A DNA stretch of 64,000 bases from contig NZ_CP020880.1 of NCBI RefSeq assembly GCF_002157855.1, positions 1,922,001 to 1,986,000 of the forward strand. The letters run 5' to 3'. Shown one piece after another: positions 26,561-38,025 of the stretch. This DNA comes from Sutcliffiella horikoshii. GTDB taxonomy: Bacteria > Bacillota > Bacilli > Bacillales > Bacillaceae_I. The notes under the pieces were generated by a model that was not told the DNA's origin, did no database searches, and worked only from the letters and a program-made list of their open reading frames with translations. Numbering within the stretch: position 1 is the first letter of the stretch; each line of letters opens with the position of its first letter. Made by a program: the position numbers and the translations under genes.

Positions 26561-27060
26561 TGACGAGCGTAGATTCAGTCGTTAAAGTCGGAATTGCGGA
26601 AATGGGAATAGTGAAATCTCCTCAACTGATTCGAACTTGTGGACTTGGTTCATGTGTAGGGGTTGTTATTTATGATACTTCTACCAAGATTGCCGGAATG
26701 GTCCATATCATGCTTCCAGATTCGAGTCTGACGAGACAGTCACCTTTCAATGAAGATAAATATGCGGATACAGGAATTTTGCATCTAGTTGAAAACCTTT
26801 TTTTAAAAGGAATCAAATCTTACAGCATGAAAGCCAAGATTGCAGGCGGAGCACAGATGTTCCAGTTCAGCAGTTCTGGAACTGACATGATGAGGATAGG
26901 ACCAAGAAATGTAGAAGCGGTAAAGGAGAAGCTTGCCGCCTTACATATTCCATTAATCAGTGAGGACTGTGGAGGAAACAATGGAAGAACCATTGAATTT
27001 AATCCTGAAAACGGGAAATTAATGATAAAAACCGTTAATAAAGGAGTATGTTACATTTAA
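26560..27060 (+). CDS. cheD: Chemoreceptor deamidase CheD
   Basis: CheD (166 residues) deamidates receptor glutamines and activates CheA; CheC-bound CheY-P withdraws it. The catalytic Cys lies in RTCGLGSCVGVVIYD (second Cys in a GLGSC motif) and the His in GMVHIMLPDS. The conserved AKIAGGAQMF segment follows. Translation overlaps cheC by one base. Confidence 0.97.
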   Translation: MTSVDSVVKVGIAEMGIVKSPQLIRTCGLGSCVGVVIYDTSTKIAGMVHIMLPDSSLTRQSPFNEDKYADTGILHLVENLFLKGIKSYSMKAKIAGGAQMFQFSSSGTDMMRIGPRNVEAVKEKLAALHIPLISEDCGGNNGRTIEFNPENGKLMIKTVNKGVCYI

Positions 27061-27097
27061 CCGCTTTCGGTCTTAGGAGTATATAAGGAGGAAAGCC

Positions 27098-27862
27098 ATG
27101 ACTACTTCAACTTCAAATAAGGATTCCGCCTATTGGGATCTTTGGAAAACAAAAAAAGATCCCGATGCAGGGGACTTCCTAGTGAAAAAATATATGCCAC
27201 TTGTCCATTACCATGTCCAGCGAATTTCAACCGGTCTGCCTAAAAGTGTGAAAAGGGAAGAATTAAAGAGCCTGGCATTTGTGGGACTGTTTGATGCAAT
27301 TGAAAAATTTGATCCGTCAAGGGATTTGAAGTTTGATACATATGCTTCTTTCAGAATCAGAGGATCTATTATAGATGGTTTACGAAAAGAGGACTGGCTC
27401 CCAAGAAGTGTAAGGGAAAAGGCAAAGAGAATCGAGTCCACTTTAGAAAAACTAGAACAGAAACTGATGAGGAATGCCACAGTGGAGGAAGTTGCAGCAC
27501 ATCTTGATATGCCGGAGGAAGAAGTCTCCACCGTCATGCATGAAGTCTTTTATTCGAACATACTTTCCATGGATGAGATGCCAAAAGAAAACGATGAACA
27601 ATCGCATGGTGCATATGTTCTTAAAGACGAAAAGGTTATTTCTCCAGAGGAAGAGTTAATAAAGTCGGAACTCATTCAACTTCTAGGCGAACAGATTGAG
27701 AATCTGACTGAAAATGAACAAATTGTTATTAGCTTATTTTATAAAGAAGAGCTTACTTTGACAGAGATTGGGCAAGTGTTGGGACTTACAACATCCCGTA
27801 TTTCCCAAATACATTCCAAGGCAATTTTCAAACTAAGAAAACAATTAAATCCTATGTTGTAA
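27098..27862 (+). CDS. sigD: RNA polymerase sigma factor SigD (FliA type)
   Basis: Sigma-D (254 residues) directs transcription of late flagellar, chemotaxis and autolysin genes. Region 2 is seen in GLFDAIEKFDPSRDLKFDTYASFRIRGSI (key blocks FDAIEKFD, FDTYASFRIRG), region 3 from about 90, and region 4 in LTENEQIVISLFYKEELTLTEIGQVLGLTTSRISQIH (key block TEIGQVLGLTTSRISQIH). AAGGAGG precedes the ATG. Its place near the 3' end of the operon matters in B. subtilis, where transcript decay towards the end makes SigD levels, and so motility, vary between cells. Confidence 0.98.
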   Translation: MTTSTSNKDSAYWDLWKTKKDPDAGDFLVKKYMPLVHYHVQRISTGLPKSVKREELKSLAFVGLFDAIEKFDPSRDLKFDTYASFRIRGSIIDGLRKEDWLPRSVREKAKRIESTLEKLEQKLMRNATVEEVAAHLDMPEEEVSTVMHEVFYSNILSMDEMPKENDEQSHGAYVLKDEKVISPEEELIKSELIQLLGEQIENLTENEQIVISLFYKEELTLTEIGQVLGLTTSRISQIHSKAIFKLRKQLNPML

Positions 27863-27877
27863 CACGCGTGTATGGCC

Positions 27878-27904
27878 GCCTGCTTTCCAATGTGGACAGC
27901 AGGC
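27878..27904 (+). promoter_or_regulatory. Hairpin between sigD and swrB
   Basis: GCCTGCT (27878-27884) pairs with AGCAGGC (27898-27904). After one mismatch the stem continues as TCCA/TGGA, closing a 3-base loop. No U-tract follows. It may stabilise the 3' end of sigD mRNA, slow polymerase, or mark a processing site; the sequence does not decide. Confidence 0.5.
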
Positions 27905-27928
27905 AAATGATAAAAGGGTTGTGAAGAC

Positions 27929-28405
27929 ATGTTAATAATTTTTACTATTGTAAATTTCGCACTCATTCTTCTTGTGATTTTTTTTATTATTTTACTTTTC
28001 ATCAAGCTATCCAGAGTTCAACAATTAGAACAAGAGTATCGTACTTTGATTCAAGAGGCAGAGGACACCATCACAAGCTATGTATTAGAACTAAAAGAAG
28101 AAAACAATTCCTTTTTACAAAAACTGTCCAATTCAAATCATGATATATCCCATTCAGACAAACAAGAAAGCTTTGATGCTAGGGAAGATGCGCTTACGGA
28201 GGCAGATTTAAAGGAATTATTAATGCAAGAAAACGTTCGGGAAGATCATAAAGAAACGTTGATCGCAGAGAAACCATTTGAGGAATGGAACTTCAAAGAT
28301 CAGGTAAAACATTTAAGTGAAAATGGGCTCACTTCTTCTGAAATTGCCAAAAAACTTAACAAAGGGAAAACAGAAATAGAATTACTTTTGAAATTTCGAC
28401 AATGA
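27929..28405 (+). CDS. swrB: Swarming motility protein SwrB (YlxL)
   Basis: This 158-residue protein has an N-terminal transmembrane helix (about 2-26, rich in I, L, F), a charged coiled-coil middle, and a C-terminal helix-turn-helix-like segment (QVKHLSENGLTSSEIAKKLNKG). In B. subtilis SwrB promotes C-ring maturation and export activation. It is the last gene of the fla/che operon. No terminator is visible before the rpsB promoter 15 bases on. Confidence 0.88.
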   Translation: MLIIFTIVNFALILLVIFFIILLFIKLSRVQQLEQEYRTLIQEAEDTITSYVLELKEENNSFLQKLSNSNHDISHSDKQESFDAREDALTEADLKELLMQENVREDHKETLIAEKPFEEWNFKDQVKHLSENGLTSSEIAKKLNKGKTEIELLLKFRQ

Positions 28406-28419
28406 AACCTATTTAAAAC

Positions 28420-28448
28420 TTGATTGTCAAAAGTGATTATGATATATT
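28420..28448 (+). promoter_or_regulatory. Sigma-A promoter and leader of rpsB
   Basis: TTGATT (28420-28425), a 17-base spacer and TATATT (28443-28448) form a plausible sigma-A promoter. The leader of about 110 bases contains two small hairpins, AGCA/TGCT near 28486-28499 and CGTCA/TGACG (28503-28507, 28522-28526). An S2 autoregulatory role is possible, but I do not recognise a named leader motif. Confidence 0.55.
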
Positions 28449-28551
28449 TATTTTCGGTGTTATAAATTCACACGTTTGCCGATCTGAGCATTGGTGCTGA
28501 TTCGTCAGTTTTGCTTGGAGATGACGTTAACGGAGGAAAAAAAACCATTAG

Positions 28552-29271
<720 letters not shown>

Positions 29272-29282
29272 TTTGATTTAAG

Positions 29283-29324
29283 AAAAAGGTGATAAGAGGG
29301 GAAAGCCTTTTATCACTTTTTTTT
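29283..29324 (+). terminator. Terminator or attenuator between rpsB and tsf
   Basis: GTGATAA (29289-29295) pairs with TTATCAC (29310-29316), supported by flanking A/T pairs, and eight T residues follow. It probably ends part of the rpsB transcripts and lowers tsf relative to rpsB. Confidence 0.85.
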
Positions 29325-29380
29325 GGAAAATATGACAATCTCAATAAAAATTTATACATATCCTAAGGAGGAAATGAACA

Positions 29381-30262
29381 ATGGCTGTTACTGCTCAAAT
29401 GGTAAAAGAATTACGTGAAAAAACTGGCGCTGGAATGATGGATTGCAAAAAAGCGTTAACGGAAACAAACGGAGACATGGAAAAAGCAATCGATTTCTTG
29501 CGTGAAAAAGGGATTGCTAAAGCTGCAAAGAAAACAGACCGTATCGCTGCTGAAGGTTTAACTGCTATCGTAACAAAAGGAAACGAAGCGGTAATCCTTG
29601 AAGTAAACTCCGAGACTGATTTCGTTGCGAAAAACGAAGGCTTCAAAACGCTTGTAAACGAATTAGGTGAATTCCTTATCTCCAACAAGCCTGAGTCTGT
29701 AGAAGTTGCTCTTGAAGCAAAAATGGACAACGGTGTTGCAGTTTCCGAGCACATCAACTCCGCAATTGCTAAAATTGGTGAGAAATTGACTCTTCGTCGT
29801 TACACAATCGTTACAAAAACTGACGCAGACGCATTCGGTGCATACTTGCACATGGGCGGACGCATCGGAGTATTGACTCTTCTTGAAGGTACTACTGATG
29901 AAGCAGCTGCAAAAGACGTTGCTATGCACATCGCTGCAATCAACCCTAAATACATCTCTCGTGACGAAGTTTCTCAAGAAGAAGCAGACCGCGAGCGTAA
30001 AGTATTAACTGAACAAGCTCTAAACGAAGGTAAGCCAGAAAACATCGTAGCTAAAATGGTAGAAGGCCGTCTTGGAAAATACTTTGAAGATATCTGCCTA
30101 CTTGACCAATCTTTCGTTAAGAACCCTGATATGAAAGTACGTCAATTCGTAGAAAGCAAAGGCGCTACTGTAAAATCCTTTATCCGTTACGAAGTTGGAG
30201 AAGGAATCGAAAAACGCCAAGACAACTTTGCTGAAGAAGTAATGAGCCAAGTTAAAAAATAA
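29381..30262 (+). CDS. tsf: Elongation factor Ts
   Basis: EF-Ts (293 residues) is the nucleotide exchange factor for EF-Tu. The UBA-like N-terminus [21 protein letters not shown] and the core signature [14 protein letters not shown] are clear, and the dimerisation segment ends the protein. AAGGAGG precedes the ATG. It is the normal partner of rpsB. A strong terminator follows. Confidence 0.99.
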   Translation: MAVTAQMVKELREKTGAGMMDCKKALTETNGDMEKAIDFLREKGIAKAAKKTDRIAAEGLTAIVTKGNEAVILEVNSETDFVAKNEGFKTLVNELGEFLISNKPESVEVALEAKMDNGVAVSEHINSAIAKIGEKLTLRRYTIVTKTDADAFGAYLHMGGRIGVLTLLEGTTDEAAAKDVAMHIAAINPKYISRDEVSQEEADRERKVLTEQALNEGKPENIVAKMVEGRLGKYFEDICLLDQSFVKNPDMKVRQFVESKGATVKSFIRYEVGEGIEKRQDNFAEEVMSQVKK

Positions 30263-30279
30263 GAGGAACAACATATATA

Positions 30280-30310
30280 AGAGGGGAACACAATATGTGT
30301 TCCTCTTTTT
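30280..30310 (+). terminator. Intrinsic terminator of tsf
   Basis: AGAGGGGAACACA pairs with TGTGTTCCTCT around a short ATA loop, with two G bulged on the 5' side, and a run of T follows. A second possible 5' arm, AAGAGGAACA at 30261-30270, could compete for the same 3' arm. Confidence 0.9.
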
Positions 30311-30348
30311 GAAAGGATAGGCTTGAATGAAATATCTCAAACCTATTT

Positions 30349-30478
30349 CCCTGTTGACTGAAGTGCAAGGTGTGAGACTCCGAAGGGAGGTAGCGGTAGG
30401 TTGAGACCCCGCAACGAAGTGAGGAGGCTCAAGCACCGCCCCTCGGAAAGCGAACACCTGGTACGGAAGGAAAAAGGA
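30349..30478 (+). repeat. Intergenic structured repeat, copy 4, before pyrH
   Basis: Forward copy. AGGTGT (30368-30373) pairs with ACACCT (30454-30459), GCGGT with ACCGC, and TTGAG with CTCAA. The 3' end is degenerate, so the outer helix (CCCTGTT at the 5' end) is incomplete. It lies between the tsf terminator and pyrH. An open frame through it gives a false N-terminal extension of PyrH containing [13 protein letters not shown]. Confidence 0.88.
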
Positions 30479-30517
30479 GTAAACGAAATCTCAACCCTTT
30501 TATTAATGGAGGTTACT

Positions 30518-31240
30518 ATGGCTCAAGCTAAATTTCAACGTATCGTACTAAAACTAAGCGGAGAAGCACTTGCAGGTGAACAAGGCTTCGGCATCAATCC
30601 AACTGTCATCAAATCTGTATCTCAACAAGTAAAAGAACTAACCGAACTAGGCGTAGAAGTCGCAGTTGTCGTAGGCGGCGGAAACATCTGGAGAGGAAAA
30701 GTAGGCAGCGAAATGGGCATGGACCGTGCATCAGCAGACTATATGGGCATGCTTGCAACTGTTATGAACTCCTTAGCACTTCAAGACAGCCTAGAAAACT
30801 CCGGTGTCCAAACACGAGTTCAAACATCGATTGAAATGCGCCAGGTTGCTGAACCTTACATTAGAAGAAAAGCAATTCGCCACTTAGAGAAAAAACGTGT
30901 AGTCATCTTCGCAGCTGGTACAGGGAACCCATACTTCTCTACAGATACTACTGCAGCATTGCGTGCAGCGGAAATCGAAGCAGATGTCATCTTGATGGCA
31001 AAGAACAATGTGGATGGAGTTTACAGTGCAGATCCAACTATCGATGCTACTGCAACTAAGTATGATACATTATCTTACCTAGATGTATTACGTGAAGGAC
31101 TAGCTGTTATGGACTCTACTGCATCTTCCTTATGTATGGACAACGATATCCCTATTATCGTTTTCTCCATCATGGAAGAAGGGAACATTAAGCGCGTAGT
31201 ATTAGGTGAAAATATCGGAACGATTGTGAGGGGGAAATAA
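30518..31240 (+). CDS. pyrH: Uridylate kinase PyrH
   Basis: PyrH converts UMP to UDP in pyrimidine synthesis; the bacterial enzyme belongs to the amino-acid-kinase fold. It has 240 residues. [10 protein letters not shown] and [11 protein letters not shown] are the phosphate-binding loops, and [19 protein letters not shown] the nucleotide/UMP site. The start is ATG 30518 after TGGAGG. Upstream in-frame codons come from the repeat element and are not part of the protein. Confidence 0.98.
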   Translation: MAQAKFQRIVLKLSGEALAGEQGFGINPTVIKSVSQQVKELTELGVEVAVVVGGGNIWRGKVGSEMGMDRASADYMGMLATVMNSLALQDSLENSGVQTRVQTSIEMRQVAEPYIRRKAIRHLEKKRVVIFAAGTGNPYFSTDTTAALRAAEIEADVILMAKNNVDGVYSADPTIDATATKYDTLSYLDVLREGLAVMDSTASSLCMDNDIPIIVFSIMEEGNIKRVVLGENIGTIVRGK

Positions 31241-31242
31241 TT

Positions 31243-31800
31243 ATGGCAAATCAAGTTATTACTCAAACAAAAGACAGAATGGAAAAAGCGGTACAAGCCT
31301 ACTCTAGAGAATTGGCAACGATTCGTGCTGGACGAGCAAGTGCAGCACTCCTAGATAAAGTAACAGTTGACTACTACGGGGCACCAACTCCAGTCAACCA
31401 ATTGGCTTCTTTAAATGTACCTGAAGCAAGACTTCTTGTGGTACAACCTTATGATAAAACATCATTGGGTGATATTGAAAAAGCGATCATCAAAGCAGAC
31501 CTTGGATTAAACCCATCCAATGATGGTACAGTAATCCGTATTTCTATTCCTGCATTGACAGAAGAGCGCCGTAAAGAACTAGTAAAACAAATCAAGAAAA
31601 TTTCTGAAGAAGCGAAAGTGGGAATCCGCAATATTCGCCGTGATGGAAATGATGATTTGAAGAAACTAGAAAAGAACGGGGAAATCACGGAAGACGAGTT
31701 ACGCGGCTATACGGATGACATCCAAAAGCAGACCGACGCGTTCATCGCGAAGGTTGATACCGTTACAAAAGAAAAAGAAAAAGAAATCATGGAAGTATAA
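31243..31800 (+). CDS. frr: Ribosome recycling factor
   Basis: RRF (185 residues) splits post-termination ribosomes with EF-G. The signature [18 protein letters not shown] and the C-terminal helix with [19 protein letters not shown] show the three-helix body that mimics tRNA. GGGGG lies upstream. It starts two bases after the pyrH stop, the usual pyrH-frr pair, and ends at a terminator. Confidence 0.99.
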   Translation: MANQVITQTKDRMEKAVQAYSRELATIRAGRASAALLDKVTVDYYGAPTPVNQLASLNVPEARLLVVQPYDKTSLGDIEKAIIKADLGLNPSNDGTVIRISIPALTEERRKELVKQIKKISEEAKVGIRNIRRDGNDDLKKLEKNGEITEDELRGYTDDIQKQTDAFIAKVDTVTKEKEKEIMEV

Positions 31801-31832
31801 GCGATTTACATGTAAAATAGAAAGATGGAAAG

Positions 31833-31861
31833 ACCCTCTAATGTTTACAGGGGGTTTTTTT
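31833..31861 (+). terminator. Intrinsic terminator of pyrH-frr
   Basis: ACCCTCT pairs with AGGGGGT over a loop of about eight bases and is followed by seven T. Spacing after frr and before uppS suits a real transcription end, though I found no clear promoter for uppS. Confidence 0.88.
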
Positions 31862-31930
31862 GTTAATACTGTTACTATAAATGGATAGACCCCTATAGGT
31901 ACGTCTGTTTATTTTTAATGGAGGATTTTT

Positions 31931-32704
31931 ATGCTGAAGAAAATACAAGAGTGGAGAGGCAAAGAAACCTCTAAATCGCTTAGCTTAAAAGAAGAAATAA
32001 TGAATCATCCCATTCCAGAGCATATCGCCATTATCATGGACGGCAATGGAAGATGGGCCAAAAAGCGTGCAATGCCTAGAATAGCCGGACATCATGAAGG
32101 AATGAAGACGGTAAGGAAAATCACCAAGGCTGCAAATAGCCTGGGAGTAAAAGTTCTGACTATGTATGCATTCTCAACTGAAAATTGGAAGAGACCGAAA
32201 CTGGAAGTCGATTTTCTGATGAAACTGCCAGAAGAGTTCCTCGGTACATTTCTCCCTGAATTAATGGAAGAGAATGTACAAGTTCGGCTTATGGGGAATA
32301 AGTCTGATCTGCCAGAACATACGCTTAGAGCTGTTAACAATGCAATGGAGAAGACGAAGGATAACACTGGACTTATTCTTAACTTTGCATTAAATTATGG
32401 GGGACGCGATGAAATCCTTCGTGCTGTAAAGAATGTAGCTGCTGATATCAAGGATAATGCACTTACAACCGATCAATTAACAGAAGAGATGTTCTCAGAA
32501 TATCTTTTCAGCAATTTATTACCGGATCCGGATCTTTTAATACGTACAAGCGGCGAAATACGATTAAGCAATTTTATGCTATGGCAATTGGCTTATGCAG
32601 AATTTTATTTTACTGATGTACTATGGCCTGACTTTGAAGAAAACGATTTATATGAGGCTATCAATAGTTTTCAAATGCGCGGGAGAAGATTTGGTGGTAT
32701 ATAA
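31931..32704 (+). CDS. uppS: Undecaprenyl diphosphate synthase UppS
   Basis: UppS makes the C55 lipid carrier precursor for peptidoglycan and teichoic acids by cis-prenyl transfer. It has 257 residues. The catalytic Asp is D37 in IIMDGNGRWAKKR; YAFSTENWKRP and DPDLLIRTSGEIRLSNF are the substrate-binding signatures. TGGAGG precedes the ATG. It heads the lipid group uppS-cdsA-dxr-rasP. Confidence 0.98.
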   Translation: MLKKIQEWRGKETSKSLSLKEEIMNHPIPEHIAIIMDGNGRWAKKRAMPRIAGHHEGMKTVRKITKAANSLGVKVLTMYAFSTENWKRPKLEVDFLMKLPEEFLGTFLPELMEENVQVRLMGNKSDLPEHTLRAVNNAMEKTKDNTGLILNFALNYGGRDEILRAVKNVAADIKDNALTTDQLTEEMFSEYLFSNLLPDPDLLIRTSGEIRLSNFMLWQLAYAEFYFTDVLWPDFEENDLYEAINSFQMRGRRFGGI

Positions 32705-32722
32705 GAAGGTGTTGGACATACA

Positions 32723-33514
32723 ATGAAACAAAGAATTATAACAGCTGTTATTGCAGCTGCAGTTTTTTTACCAATTGTTATTTACGGAAAGCTTCCATTT
32801 GTTGCTTTTATCTATTTTCTTGCAACAGTCGGCCTATTTGAAGCGATGAGAATGAATCGTATGTCTATGGCAAGTGTACCTGGAGTGTTGTCATTGTTCC
32901 TTCTATGGTTTTTAATGATACCTTCAAACATGTTTGAGGCAGATTCGCTGATACTCTCAAAAATGGATTTCATCCTGCTTATCGCACTATTGCTATTATC
33001 GTACACGGTTCTTTCTAAGAATAGGTTCACATTCGATGATGTCGGATTTTTATTAATTTCGACCATCTATGTTGGATTAGGCTTTTATTATTTCATTGAA
33101 ATTAGAGAACTAGCATTAGCGTTTGTGTTTTTTGCATTATTCGTAATATGGACGACAGATTCCGGAGCATACTTTATTGGAAAATCAATGGGTAAAACCA
33201 AATTATGGCCAGAGATCAGTCCTAATAAAACAGTAGAAGGTTCACTTGGTGGAGTTATTTGTGCGATTGTTGTGGCATTAATTTTCCACTTTGTTGTTGA
33301 TTTCGATCACTCGCTTTTCATCACCATTATCATTGCTAGCCTTTTATCCATTTTTGGACAAATTGGCGACTTGGTGGAATCTGCTCTGAAAAGGCATTAC
33401 AAAATTAAAGATTCAGGTTCTATTTTACCTGGTCATGGTGGAATTTTAGATCGCTTTGACAGCCTTCTTTTTGTATTGCCGTTATTGCATTTTATACATA
33501 TCTTTCTTTTCTGA
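32723..33514 (+). CDS. cdsA: Phosphatidate cytidylyltransferase CdsA
   Basis: CdsA makes CDP-diacylglycerol, precursor of all membrane phospholipids. The 263-residue protein has about eight membrane helices. The signature KDSGSILPGHGGILDRFDS near the C-terminus holds the metal-binding Asp residues, and TDSGAYFIGKSMGK is also conserved. It begins 18 bases after uppS. Confidence 0.97.
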   Translation: MKQRIITAVIAAAVFLPIVIYGKLPFVAFIYFLATVGLFEAMRMNRMSMASVPGVLSLFLLWFLMIPSNMFEADSLILSKMDFILLIALLLLSYTVLSKNRFTFDDVGFLLISTIYVGLGFYYFIEIRELALAFVFFALFVIWTTDSGAYFIGKSMGKTKLWPEISPNKTVEGSLGGVICAIVVALIFHFVVDFDHSLFITIIIASLLSIFGQIGDLVESALKRHYKIKDSGSILPGHGGILDRFDSLLFVLPLLHFIHIFLF

Positions 33515-33548
33515 CACATTAGAGAAGGTTTTGGAGAGGTGAGTGTTG

Positions 33549-34700
33549 GTGAGGAAAATAAGTTTATTGGGAGCATCAGGCTCAATAGGAATACAAACTA
33601 TAGAAGTATTAAGACAGCATAGTGATCAATTTCAGTTACTGGCTTTTAGTGTAGGTGGTAATATCAAAGTCGCACAAGAATTGATTCAAGAATTTTCACC
33701 ACATGTCGTTTCTGTACAATCAAAAGAAGATTGTGAAACGCTGAAAAGTCAATTCGCTTCGACAGACACCCGCTTTGTTTATGGAGAAGAAGGCTTAATT
33801 GAAGTGGCTACCCTCAAAGAAGTCGATGTGTTGGTTAATGCTGTAATGGGAAGCGTGGGACTTGTTCCCACCCTGCATGCCATCGAAAATAAGAAGGTGA
33901 TTGCACTCGCTAACAAGGAAACTCTTGTGACAGCTGGTCATATCGTGATGGAGGCAGCCAGGAAGCATCAGGTGCCGATCCTTCCTGTCGACAGTGAGCA
34001 TTCAGCAATTTACCAGTGTCTTCAAGGGGAAAAGGAAAAAAACATTGAAACCATCATACTTACAGCATCAGGAGGAAGCTTTCGCGACCGTACGAGACAA
34101 CAGCTTGAAGGTGTGACAAGAGAAGATGCACTCAATCATCCAAACTGGTCCATGGGGGCAAAAATAACCATTGATTCGGCTACCATGATGAACAAGGGAT
34201 TGGAAGTAATAGAAGCTCATTGGCTGTTTGATATCCCTTATGAGGACATACAAGTGGTTTTGCATAGGGAAAGCGTCATTCATTCCATGGTGGAGTTTCA
34301 TGATACCAGTATCATTGCCCAGCTCGGAACACCAGATATGAGAGTTCCCATCCAGTATGCACTAACATATCCGGATAGATTGCCACATCCAACAGGCAAA
34401 AGATTAAACTTTATGGAAATGGGTAAACTTCATTTCGAAAAAATGGATTTTGACCGTTTCCGATGCTTACAGTACGCCTTTGATGCAGGAAAAGCAGGAG
34501 GTACCATGCCAACTGTGTTAAATGCAGCAAATGAGATTGCTGTCGAAGCGTTTCTTAATGGCAGAATAGAATTCCTTACCATAGAAACATTTATAGAAAA
34601 GGCAATGTCCAGGCATTCCAATCAATTAAATCCCGATTTACAGACGATTAGGGAAGTGGATTTGGAAACTAGAAATTATGTTCGTTCACTAATAGATTAG
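33549..34700 (+). CDS. dxr: 1-deoxy-D-xylulose 5-phosphate reductoisomerase
   Basis: Dxr catalyses the first committed step of the MEP isoprenoid pathway, which supplies UppS encoded just upstream. NADPH-binding [12 protein letters not shown] is at the N-terminus, and the active site includes [13 protein letters not shown] and [17 protein letters not shown]. The start is taken as GTG 33549, nine bases after GGAGAGG, giving 383 residues as in B. subtilis; GTG 33543 and TTG 33546 are in frame but too close to that site. Confidence 0.96.
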   Translation: MRKISLLGASGSIGIQTIEVLRQHSDQFQLLAFSVGGNIKVAQELIQEFSPHVVSVQSKEDCETLKSQFASTDTRFVYGEEGLIEVATLKEVDVLVNAVMGSVGLVPTLHAIENKKVIALANKETLVTAGHIVMEAARKHQVPILPVDSEHSAIYQCLQGEKEKNIETIILTASGGSFRDRTRQQLEGVTREDALNHPNWSMGAKITIDSATMMNKGLEVIEAHWLFDIPYEDIQVVLHRESVIHSMVEFHDTSIIAQLGTPDMRVPIQYALTYPDRLPHPTGKRLNFMEMGKLHFEKMDFDRFRCLQYAFDAGKAGGTMPTVLNAANEIAVEAFLNGRIEFLTIETFIEKAMSRHSNQLNPDLQTIREVDLETRNYVRSLID

Positions 34701-34713
34701 AGGTGGAAATCTA

Positions 34714-35973
34714 GTGAATACTGTAATCGCGTTTATTATTATTTTTGGAGTACTTGTTTTTGTCCATGAACTTGGACATCTAGTATTCGCCAAAAGAGCT
34801 GGTATACTTTGTAGAGAATTTGCAATTGGGTTTGGTCCGAAAGTGTTTTCTTTCAAGAAAAATGAAACTGTCTATACGATAAGACTTCTTCCTATAGGAG
34901 GTTTTGTTCGTATGGCTGGGGAAGATCCTGAAACCATTGAAATCAAACCAGGCTATCATATTGGCCTCCTGTTTAATGCTAATGGAGAAGTCAACAAAGT
35001 GGTAGTCAATAATAAAGATAAACACCCTGATGCAAAAGTCATCGAGGTGGAATATGCAGATCTCGAGAAGGAACTTGTCATCAGAGGATTTGAAATGAAT
35101 GAAGAGGAAGTTTTGAAAGAGTTTAAGGTGAGTGAAGAATCGTACTTTGTTATGGACGGGCAAGAAATTCAAAACGCTCCTTATAACAGACAATTTGGAT
35201 CAAAGACACTTGGTCAACGTACGATGGCAATATTTGCTGGACCTATGATGAACTTCGTACTAGCCTTTTTCATCTTCACATTCCTTGGGATGGTACAAGG
35301 TTACCCTATCAACGAATCTGTTATCGGTGAGCTGACTCCTGATGGAGCTGCACAGGCTGCAGGACTGCAACAAGGTGACAAAGTGGTAGCAATTAATGAT
35401 ACAGAAGTTTCGACCTGGGAAGAGGTAGTGAAAATCATTCAGGTGAACCCTGGTGAGGAACTTGATTTCTTGATTGAAAGAAACGGACAATCCGAAACAA
35501 TCGCAATCACGCCTAAAGCAGAAACCATTGAAGGTGAAACTCGTGGAATTATCGGTGTATACATGCCGATGGAACAGTCTTTCTGGGGCTCTTTCCCTAA
35601 AGCTGCCTCTGAGACGTATAACTGGTCAAAAGAGATAGTGGTAGGGTTAGGTAAATTAGTCACTGGTCAATTCTCCTTAGACATGCTGTCGGGTCCTGTT
35701 GGGATTTATAAATCAACGGAAGTTGTGGCAGAATCCGGCGTATTCCTATTGATGAGATGGGCTGCGGTCCTTAGTATCAACTTAGGTATTATCAATCTCC
35801 TGCCAATTCCTGCACTAGATGGGGGAAGATTGATGTTCTTCGCAGCAGAAGCAGTAAGAGGAAAGCCAGTTGACCGACATAAAGAAGGACTTGTCCACTT
35901 TATCGGCTTTGCATTGTTAATGCTGTTGATGCTTGTTGTAACATGGAATGACATTCAGAAATTCTTCCTGTAA
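34714..35973 (+). CDS. rasP: Site-2 intramembrane protease RasP (RseP)
   Basis: RasP cleaves membrane proteins such as the anti-sigma factor RsiW and signal-peptide remnants. It has 419 residues. The zinc motif HELGH is at 18-22 in the first membrane helix. A PDZ domain (about 195-270, GAAQAAGLQQGDKVVAINDTEV) follows, and the second metal motif is in NLLPIPALDGGR. The GTG start has AGAGGTGG upstream. Confidence 0.97.
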   Translation: MNTVIAFIIIFGVLVFVHELGHLVFAKRAGILCREFAIGFGPKVFSFKKNETVYTIRLLPIGGFVRMAGEDPETIEIKPGYHIGLLFNANGEVNKVVVNNKDKHPDAKVIEVEYADLEKELVIRGFEMNEEEVLKEFKVSEESYFVMDGQEIQNAPYNRQFGSKTLGQRTMAIFAGPMMNFVLAFFIFTFLGMVQGYPINESVIGELTPDGAAQAAGLQQGDKVVAINDTEVSTWEEVVKIIQVNPGEELDFLIERNGQSETIAITPKAETIEGETRGIIGVYMPMEQSFWGSFPKAASETYNWSKEIVVGLGKLVTGQFSLDMLSGPVGIYKSTEVVAESGVFLLMRWAAVLSINLGIINLLPIPALDGGRLMFFAAEAVRGKPVDRHKEGLVHFIGFALLMLLMLVVTWNDIQKFFL

Positions 35974-35995
35974 AATAGAAATAGAAGCACATGGA

Positions 35996-36030
35996 CTTGC
36001 ATCATGAAATGTGATGCAAGTTTTCTTTTT
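35996..36030 (+). terminator. Intrinsic terminator of rasP
   Basis: CTTGCATCA (35996-36004) pairs perfectly with TGATGCAAG (36012-36020), followed by TTTTCTTTTT. It separates the lipid gene group from proS. Confidence 0.93.
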
Positions 36031-36035
36031 CAACT

Positions 36036-36166
36036 CCCTGATGACTTCCGTTCCAGGTGTTCGCTTTCCGCGGGACGGTGCTTGAGCCTCCTCACTTCGT
36101 TGCGGGGTCTCAACCTACCGTTACTCCCCCGCAGGAGTCTCACACCTTGCACTTCAGTCATCAGGG
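36036..36166 (-). repeat. Intergenic structured repeat, copy 5 (reverse), before proS
   Basis: Reverse copy starting five bases after the rasP terminator. The ends are a perfect 11-bp inverted repeat, CCCTGATGACT (36036-36046) and AGTCATCAGGG (36156-36166). The next helix is AGGTGT (36055-36060) with ACACCT (36142-36147). The proS start lies 50 bases beyond. Confidence 0.9.
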
Positions 36167-36195
36167 TAAAATTGCAATTTACATAAATTTTATAG

Positions 36196-37902
<1,707 letters not shown>

Positions 37903-37932
37903 AATATAGTACAATAGAAATGCATATTAAAA

Positions 37933-37960
37933 GAAGGTACCCCATCCTGGCGGTACCTTC
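37933..37960 (+). promoter_or_regulatory. Hairpin in the proS-polC gap
   Basis: GAAGGTACC (37933-37941) pairs perfectly with GGTACCTTC (37952-37960) over a 10-base loop. No U-tract follows, so it is a poor terminator on either strand. It may set the 3' end of proS mRNA or act in the polC leader. Confidence 0.5.
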
Positions 37961-38025
37961 CATTATGTCGAAAATAGATTATTAAACATCGATGATCAAC
38001 TATGCAAGGGAAAGGGGACAGAACT

